From Tanypteryx hageni (taxonomy: Eukaryota > Arthropoda > Insecta > Odonata > Petaluridae), in assembly GCA_028673005.1 (NCBI GenBank), contig CM054113.1:35840117-35904116 (forward strand): a stretch of 64,000 nucleotides of DNA, written 5' to 3'. The notes beneath the pieces were generated by a model, which was not told the origin of the DNA, made no database searches, and saw only the letters and a list, made by a program, of their open reading frames with translations. A program made the translations under genes and the position numbers. Within the stretch, counting starts at the first letter, position 1. The number at the start of each line of letters is the position of its first letter. This document shows, in pieces, positions 57,991 through 64,000 of the stretch.

Positions 57991-60020
57991 TCAGAAGATA
58001 TATGCGCCGTTGCTCGCTAGTTTGGAGAAAAAGAAAATGGGTAAGTATATTGTGGAGCCATTGAATATCGGATAAGATATTATTGATATTACAAGGGGGT
58101 GGAAAAGTGGGTTGGATGAAAGGGTTTTGAGGGTAAGGGGGTAATGGGTGGGAGAAGGTGGTATGGGGTGGGGTGGGGATTAAGTTTTGGGTAGGGAGGG
58201 TTGGAGGAGTAGGTATGTGGGGAAAGTATGAAGGATGGGATGTAGGATTTGGTGCTGGTGGAGGTGGTGGAGCTGGTGCTGAGGTAGGGTTCAGGCGGTT
58301 ATACACTGCTGTGCGAGCTCGGATGAAGGTGGGGCAATTTTTATAATTGGCAGTATGGGCATTTCCGCAGTTAGCACAAGTGGGGGGAGTATCGGGGGAA
58401 TTCGAGCATTTGGCAGCAGGATGATCGCCGCCGTATTTCACACATACGGCCGGAAAATTGCAATGGTTTTTAGTATGCCCTAATTTTTGACAATTGAAGC
58501 ATTGAACTGGGCTAAGTGGTTTTTTGTAGGGAAGTATTTTACAATTATAAATAGAAATTCCGGATTTATTGGCAAATTTTTAGAATCAGCTGTTCTGGCT
58601 AAGGTTACGATATATACATCAGTGGGATATTTTTCCACTGTTTTGATCCCTTGCTTTTGCTGTGCATAGGTAGGGCGGGTAGAAAAAACTTGATAGACAT
58701 CGCGAACTTCAAAGGCATATCGTTCAATGGCGTCGACTATGTCTACGGATTTAAGATCGTTTGAAAGTCCTTTCAGGGCAAATTTTTGAAGTTTTTCGTG
58801 GGGTAGTTGATAGGTATAAAAAGAAATATTATTATCCTTAAGATAACTGCGGGCTGCTAGGTAATCTGTAACAGTTTTACACTGTAATATAATTCGGTTG
58901 GAGGAAATAAATTTTGCTGATGGCCTTACAACTAATTTTTCATATAGTTCCTTGGATAGTTGGAGCCAGTTTAGGGAAGTTTGAATTTTAATTGAGGGGA
59001 TTGAGGGGATGGGAGCAGGTTGGAGGGGTGGGGTTGGAGTTTAGTGGGCTTGGGGTTTGTGGTAGGGGGGATAGATGACTTGGAGGGGGGGTGGGATTCC
59101 TCGATATCTGAGGAATTGGATGGATTTGGAGCAGAATTTGGATTTGAGTCCGAGTTAGATTCCTCTCTGCCTGAGGAATCGGGGTCGGGGTCTAGGAGTT
59201 GGAAGCGGTTGGAGGTGGTGACTTCAGTTGGGGAGGGGGAGGCGTTAAGGCTAGGGTGATTGGATGATGTGGGTTTGGATTTTTTGGAGCGGGTTTCTCT
59301 GACTGGGCTAAAATTATTACCTTTAGTTATTACTGAATTTTTATCTAAGATATTTTCAAAATTTGCAACATTATTATTATTAACACTAATGAAGGTGGTA
59401 GGATTTATTTTTTGCGAACGGGTTATTCTGGGCTGGCTGTGATTTGAAGCTATATTTACATCAGTATTTAGGTAATCACAAGAGACTAAGGTAGTGGAGG
59501 GTTGAGCACTTTCGACCGAATGAGGGTGGGTGTTACTCACGGCGTTCGTGTAGGTGTGAGGGACGACGGCTAGTCCAGTTGGTGTCATCGTGACTGCTAA
59601 GTTGTTGGTTCTAAGATGTCTGCGAGCACAGGCGAAGAGATAGGCTATGCGGTCTGCTGATGGGGTTAAATTTAGTTGGTTGGGTGGATCCGCAGAGTGG
59701 GGCGACAGGAACGGTGTGATTCTAGTTGAGGTGACTGTGGTGATAGGAGATTGATGGCGGCTAACTACCGCTGCATATGTGGCAGGAATGGTAAACTGTG
59801 GTGTTTGCGACGCTGATATTGTTTGAGGAGATTGGAGGAATGAAGTAGGGATGTTGTTGGGTGAAACAATTGGTTGAAGGGGATTAGGTGGGCCGTAGTT
59901 TGGCTCGAGGTATGGATTAAAGTTGGTGGGAGCATACCAAGGATTATAGGTTGGAGAAGTAGATGGGATTGGAGTGGAAGCCGCATAAGGCTGTATCGCG
60001 CCTTGGTCTGGGGACGTCAT
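57953..60020 (-). pseudogene. Jockey-type LINE ORF1 (gag-like, zinc knuckles), frameshifted
   Basis: From ATG 60020 a long Pro/Ser/Thr-rich region runs to about 58975. A frameshift follows, and the frame continues LQLSKELYEKLVVRPSAKFI, NNISFYTYQLPHEKLQKFAL and VFSTRPTYAQQKQGIKTVEK (PRE_C2HC-type domain). Then come zinc knuckles CFNCQKLGHTKNHC, CVKYGGDHPAAKC and CANCGNAHTANYKNC, a Pro-rich tail and a stop at 57953. The second knuckle has Tyr where the second Cys is expected. Such proteins bind element RNA. A further small frameshift lies near 58480. The start is chosen as the first ATG of the long frame. Confidence 0.88.
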
Positions 60021-60090
60021 TTCATGCGCTCTTTAGGCGTGGAAAGGGGGTAATTTTAAGGCGCACTCATCGTCGCGATGTTTTTACGAC

Positions 60091-60290
60091 ACTCGGGAAT
60101 TTTCTGTGGAAACACTGGGGCCACTGAACACAGGCAGCGTAGAAGCACGGTATGGGGCTACTTAGAGAACACTGGGGCCACTCGGTTTGAGAACAATGGG
60201 GCCACTCGGTTTTAGAACACTGGGGCCACTCGGTTTAAGAACACTGGGGCCACTCGGTTTGAGAACACTGGGGCCACTCGGTGATTGTGC
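60091..60290 (-). promoter_or_regulatory. 24-bp 5' monomers of the Jockey-type LINE
   Basis: Units gaacactggggccactcggt start at 60167, 60191, 60215, 60239 and 60263, an exact 24-bp period, with single changes only. A degenerate sixth unit and a CTCGGGAATTTTCTGTGGAA block lie at 60091-60130, and that block recurs at 60304-60325 outside the array. The array precedes the ORF1 start by about 150 bp in the element's own direction. By analogy with LINEs that carry promoter monomers, it probably acts as internal promoter. Confidence 0.75.
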
Positions 60291-60407
60291 GCGTCCAGTT
60301 ATATACTCGGGATTTTTCTGTGGAAACACTCGATCGATCGATTCAATTCTTCGGCATAGCAACGCCAATGCATTTATATCGATGGGTGTGTAGCGGCCGG
60401 CGCGACC

Positions 60408-61259
60408 CTGCTGCCTATCGCCAACCTTATTCAATATATATGGAGAAAGTCTAATGCAAGAAGCTTTAGAGGGCACAGGAGATTTCAAAATTGGAGGAAA
60501 GATTATAAGAACAGTAAAATACGCAGATGATCAAGTACTTCTAGCAAGAAAGGAAGAGGAGCTACAAAAAATGATAAATAGACTAGTGATAACAGGTAGA
60601 AAATACGGAATGGAAATAAATACAGAAAAATCCAAGGTCATTCGAACATCCGGCAAAGAAGAGAATCTGAACATAAGTATTGAGGGAAAGCCTTTAGAAC
60701 AAGTTTCAGAATATAAATACCTTGGAAGCATCATAACAAAAGAAGCAAAATGTACGGATGAGATCAGAACTAGAATAGGAAAAGCAAAAGCGGCTTTTAG
60801 GAGAAAGAAACAACTACTTACAGGGAATATAAGGGAAGATATCCGCAATAATTTGATAAAATGCTACGTATGGAGTATAGCATTGTATGGGGCAGAAACA
60901 TGGACGCTAAGAAAAAATGACATAAAATACTTGGAAATCTTTGAAATGTGGACTTGGAGGAGAATGTTGAAGATAAATGGACAGAAAGGATGAAAAGCGA
61001 TGAAGTTCTACGAAGAATAGGAGAAAAGCGAATTATTATACAGACTATCAGAAAGAGGAAGGCAAACTGGGCTGGACATTACCTGAGGAGAGAGAGTATG
61101 ATTAAAGATGTGTTAGAAGGAAAACTAGATGGGAAAAGGGAAAGAGGTAGGAAAAGGTTTCAGCTGATAGACGATTTGAAAGGGAAAGAGAGTTTTCAAG
61201 ATATGAAGAGGACAGCGAAAAATAGGAGTATATGGAGAACCAAGTTTAACCAAGAATAA
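60408..61259 (+). pseudogene. RTE-like LINE copy 2, 3' part (catalytic YADD, thumb, C-terminal domain)
   Basis: After the duplicated CTGCTGCCTATC the frame continues SPTLFNIYGESLMQEALEG, then KYADDQVLLARKEEEL (the polymerase catalytic YADD), GMEINTEKSKVI, EYKYLGSII, RNNLIKCYVWSIALYGAETW and EMWTWRRMLKI. A small frameshift at about 60990 moves the reading to RMKSDEVLRRIGEKR, KRKANWAGHYLRRE and GRKRFQLIDDL, the usual C-terminus of this LINE type, with a stop at 61259. Together with 45390-47655 it gives a nearly full-length but inactivated element of about 3.1 kb. Confidence 0.92.
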
Positions 61260-62387
61260 TCACGGACCTGTCTACAGACAGACTACCTATTATGATGAAC
61301 TATATATTTATGTTATATGTGTTTTTTCGTATTATCCTCCGAATGCATTTAACCGATTCAAAGAAGTTATATCTCGAGCTAAAGAAAAGATCAAGGAAAA
61401 ACACGGTACGTTTTAAAAGTTTACATATAGAGGTCATGGATTCGTGCAGACGTCTCCAATTCTTCTACCTGATATTCAGTATTTGTAAATTTATTGAACT
61501 ATTATCATTTTTATATAGGCTCGAGTTAATAAGCGATAACAAAGTTAGAGGTGTCTACAGTTGAAAGAATATTCTTCATTCATGATGAGGAGAGAATCTA
61601 AATCTATGCCGAGTATCGAAAAAAATAATTCAGTCCATCATGCCTCCACAAATGCGAATAAAAATTTTCATGACAACATACGGCACCATTACCCACTTCA
61701 GTTTTCAGTGGATTTCAGCTAACATTTTTTTATTTTTCATTCTAATAACATACCTGGGGTCATGTTCTTTATCAAATTTTTGACGTTTAAGCAAAATAAT
61801 GATTGAATAAAAAATTGATGTTTTGATTTAAGGTGTGATGAGAAATTGTACCATTTGACACAATATGCCTCCAATAGACGTGAAGAAATTAGAAAATGAA
61901 GCAGCGCATTTGTATTTGTATTGAAGAGGAAACAACCAAGCTACATAATCCTTTTGGGTGTTTAACATGGAGCTATGAATGAGATGCACAACCTTGGGCA
62001 GAATTTTCTATTTCGCATTTATTCGCCCTTATGTGATAAACATAATAATGAAAGCAAGCCAGTAATAAATTTACGATTTACTCTAAATACATGTGTGAAT
62101 TTTGAATCGAATATCATTTACTTTGATACCATTTCCAAATTATGTTTTCGTCCATTTTCCACCGGTCTTGTTCAAGGAGAATATTTCCAAATAAAACGTT
62201 GCGTAAATGATGCTGAGTTGCTAGTTAGAAAAATAAATAATAAATGGAATTTAAGAACTTATATGCATAAAAATACAAGGTTGTTGGTATTTCATGAGTG
62301 GATCATGATGTAGGTGATGTTCTAGGTAGCTAGATTTCATACCGAGGAGCAACGCAAGTTGACCTTATTTTCATGCCTCTAGGGCAG
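61260..62387. other. AT-rich DNA downstream of the RTE-like LINE
   Basis: The first bases are the probable 3' end of the LINE. A 112-codon frame (61975-62313) has no motif I recognise. Confidence 0.5.
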
Positions 62388-62505
62388 AGGTTCCCAGTCT
62401 GGGTGACGCGGCACACTGAGGCGCCGCAGCTGGTTTTTGGTGTGCCGCGATAAAATTAGTTTTGTAAATAAATCAACGATTTGGATGTGTTTACAAGTAA
62501 CTAGG
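62388..62505 (+). mobile_element. Solo hAT end
   Basis: CAGAGGTTCCCAGTCTGGG, then GCGGCACACTGAGGCGCCGC and GGTGTGCCGCG, is the sort of terminal and subterminal sequence seen in non-autonomous hAT elements. It is cut off where the next hAT begins, so only one end remains. Confidence 0.6.
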
Positions 62506-62509
62506 GCAG

Positions 62510-64000
62510 AGGTCGGCAACGAGGCGACCGCGGGCGCCATGGCGCCCGCAAGACATTTGTGTGTCGCCCGCCAGACAAAGAGAGAACTCAAGTTAAACAA
62601 TTACGGAAAACTCTCAGAAGACCAATAAGTTGCGGAACAAGATGAAGAATAGAACTTTGTAACCAACATCTTAATCTTACATCACACCGAGCCGAAACGT
62701 ATGTCTGTTACAAAATAACATCGTCAAGGTCAGGACTTATAAGCAAACAGAATGGGGACACATTGTAGAATAAAGACATTGTTGTCATTAAGAGAGTTCT
62801 TTTCATAATGACTCCTCCGTTACCCCTCACTTGTTTATCCACGTCCCTTTCCCTTCTCCCTACCCTTCCCTAGTATAAATACATCCTTCACAGCCGCTAT
62901 CGTATTTTGTGATTGCCGTGTCTGTGCTGATAATTCAAACAAACGTTCTCGTACGAACTGTACGAAAAGATAGGGAATTCTCCGTCCCTAGTTTATGCTA
63001 GGTGAAGGTGTCTTGTCGCCTTCAATCGCTATTACGGGTGCAAGGCTAACTGAGACCCTTGTTCTCAACCCGTCGTGTACTATAGCTCCGTTAGCCGGTT
63101 CAGGCTATTTGGAGGTAGGCGCTCGATACTGGAAAACTATTTTAATACGGTCCACGGAAATTTTAATACTAGTTATCCGTTAAACTCTGAGATCAGGAAA
63201 AAGAAAATTTCTGATATGAACTCTATTTCAACTAAACAGCAGAGCATTTTTACCAGACCAGTGCAGCAAATAAAAAGAGCAACGATTGCATCACTTAAAA
63301 TTTCGCATTTGTTGGCCAAGAGGAAATAGCCTTTTGAAGATGGCGAGATTGTAAAAGAAGCCATGTTAGCAGCTGCTGACTCACTTTTCAAAGATTTTAA
63401 AAATAAAAATGAAATTTCCTCAGCAATCAACACGATTCAGTTATCAGCAAGAACAGTTACAAGAAGAATTGAAGTTATTGCAACCAATATGGAGAAAGAG
63501 TTGGCAAATGATTTACAAAAACGTATTTTCTTCTCGTTGGCTATGGTTGTGAAGATGGTGTTTAATGATTTTTCAGGAAAGGAAGAATTTCTTAAAATTC
63601 TTCCATTAAAGGGACGAACAAGAGGTGAAAACATTTTTTCAGCTTTTAAAAAATATGTCCAAGAAAGTAATACACCATTAATGAAGTTGACCGATATTAC
63701 TACAGATGGTGCACCTTTGATGACAGGTTGTAAAAATGGATTTATTGCGCTATGTAAAGAAGACCCTCTCTTTCCAAAATTTATTTCATATCACTGCATT
63801 ATACACCAAGAAATGTTATGCGCAAAAGTTCTTCATTTTCAACATGTCATAAAAACAGTAACAAAAATAATAAATTCCATAAGAGCCGTATCAATGCAAC
63901 ACCGATTGTTTAAACTGCTTTTACAAGGTGAAGATGCCGAATTTGATGATCTCCTTTTACATACCGAAGTTAGATGGCTCAGCAGAGGCAAAATACTTGT
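62510..64000 (+). mobile_element. hAT-family transposon 2, 5' part (runs off the window)
   Basis: The left end CAGAGGTCGGCAACGAGGCG is typical of hAT elements of the GTF2IRD2/SCAND3 kind. A 20-bp perfect palindrome centred on CCATGG lies at 62530-62549, just inside the end. A TATA box (TATAAATA, 62874-62881) precedes the coding region by about 200 bp. Transposase coding sequence follows to the end of the window. The left flank aactaggg is a candidate 8-bp duplication, but the right end is outside. Confidence 0.8.
63060..64000 (+). pseudogene. hAT transposase 2 (ZBED5/SCAND3-like), partial and broken
   Basis: The frame shows the end of a BED-type finger (RSILENYFNTVHGNF), TSYPLNSEIRKKKI, QQSIFTRPVQQ and ISHLLAKRK, with a TAG at 63327. 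It then stays open to the window end: PFEDGEIVKEAMLAAADSLF, LSARTVTRRIEVIATNMEKE, FFSLAMVVKMVFNDFSGKEE, ILPLKGRTRGENIFSAFKKY, ITTDGAPLMTGCKNGFIALC (second catalytic Asp), YHCIIHQEMLCAKVL (CxxH signature), SIRAVSMQHRLFKLLL and LLHTEVRWLSRGK. The segment that normally carries LDESTD, the first catalytic Asp, is missing between FFSLA and VKMVF. The rest of the protein lies beyond 64000. Confidence 0.9.

Larger units (their letters stand above)
47656..60407 (-). mobile_element. Jockey-type LINE (minus strand) carrying nested insertions
   Basis: The 12,752-bp block is bounded by the 12-bp direct repeat CTGCTGCCTATC (47644-47655 and 60408-60419), the duplication of its target inside the RTE-like LINE. 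The 5' end is at 60407, with monomer repeats and ORF1 from 60020. ORF2 ends at 55326, and a T-rich (plus strand) 3' untranslated region fills 55025-55325, 48405-48642 and 47656-48046. Those pieces are separated by Tigger 2 (52521-54904), Tigger 1 (48798-52464) and two PLE ends. Subtracting these and the TA tracts leaves about 6.1 kb, a normal full-length size for the Jockey group. The 3' end assignment rests on the duplication; no poly(A) is seen there. Confidence 0.8.

Noticed and set aside
59020..59442. Plus-strand Gly/Glu-rich and Leu-rich frames
   Set aside because: Antisense shadows of the Pro/Ser-rich ORF1 of the Jockey-type LINE.

Overview
The window is eukaryotic, AT-rich and almost entirely repeat-derived. 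No host protein-coding gene, rRNA or intact tRNA could be supported. Several kinds of metazoan transposable element occur together: APE-type LINEs, Penelope-like elements (PLEs) with GIY-YIG endonuclease and hammerhead motifs, Tigger/pogo, hAT, a PIF/Harbinger-like element, a mariner-like remnant and tRNA-derived SINEs. The Jockey-type gag and the LINE and PLE types look most like those of arthropods, so an arthropod, probably an insect, is the best guess. The species was not determined.

Layout. 1-18 kb: mostly AT-rich DNA with two copies of one tRNA-derived SINE body (2.1 and 10.7 kb), an alternating A/B satellite (5.9-6.76 kb), a hAT remnant (7.38-8.87 kb) and a PIF/Harbinger-like element with a broken MADF/Myb-like gene (11.09-11.94 kb). 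18.1-22.2 kb: a minus-strand PLE end with a hammerhead-like motif, a decayed minus-strand RTE-like LINE, a foldback element and a 150-bp tandem repeat. 25.6-33.1 kb: a purine tract, a second SINE family, a 1.5-kb inverted repeat, another copy of that repeat carrying a cleanly delimited SINE, and a Tigger-like element with a GC-rich interior. 37.8-41.2 kb: a mariner-like remnant, a tandem repeat, and a PLE with inverted termini, hammerhead motif and (TA)n flanks.

45.3-61.3 kb is the most remarkable part, a nest of insertions. A plus-strand RTE-like LINE is split inside its reverse-transcriptase gene. A 12-bp duplication (CTGCTGCCTATC) marks both edges of a 12,752-bp insertion, and the reading frame continues across the gap. 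The insertion is a minus-strand Jockey-type LINE with 24-bp promoter-like monomers at its 5' end. Its 3' part was in turn hit by two Tigger/pogo transposons and two PLE ends within (TA)n tracts. One of the Tiggers carries a 5'-truncated LINE in the exon for its DNA-binding domain. The last 1.6 kb hold a solo hAT end and the 5' half of a second hAT element that runs off the window; its transposase lacks the segment with the first catalytic Asp.

The coding remnants all carry stops or frameshifts, so the window reads as a transposon graveyard. What is informative is the order of insertion, the exact target duplications, the ribozyme motifs and the exchange of parts between SINEs.
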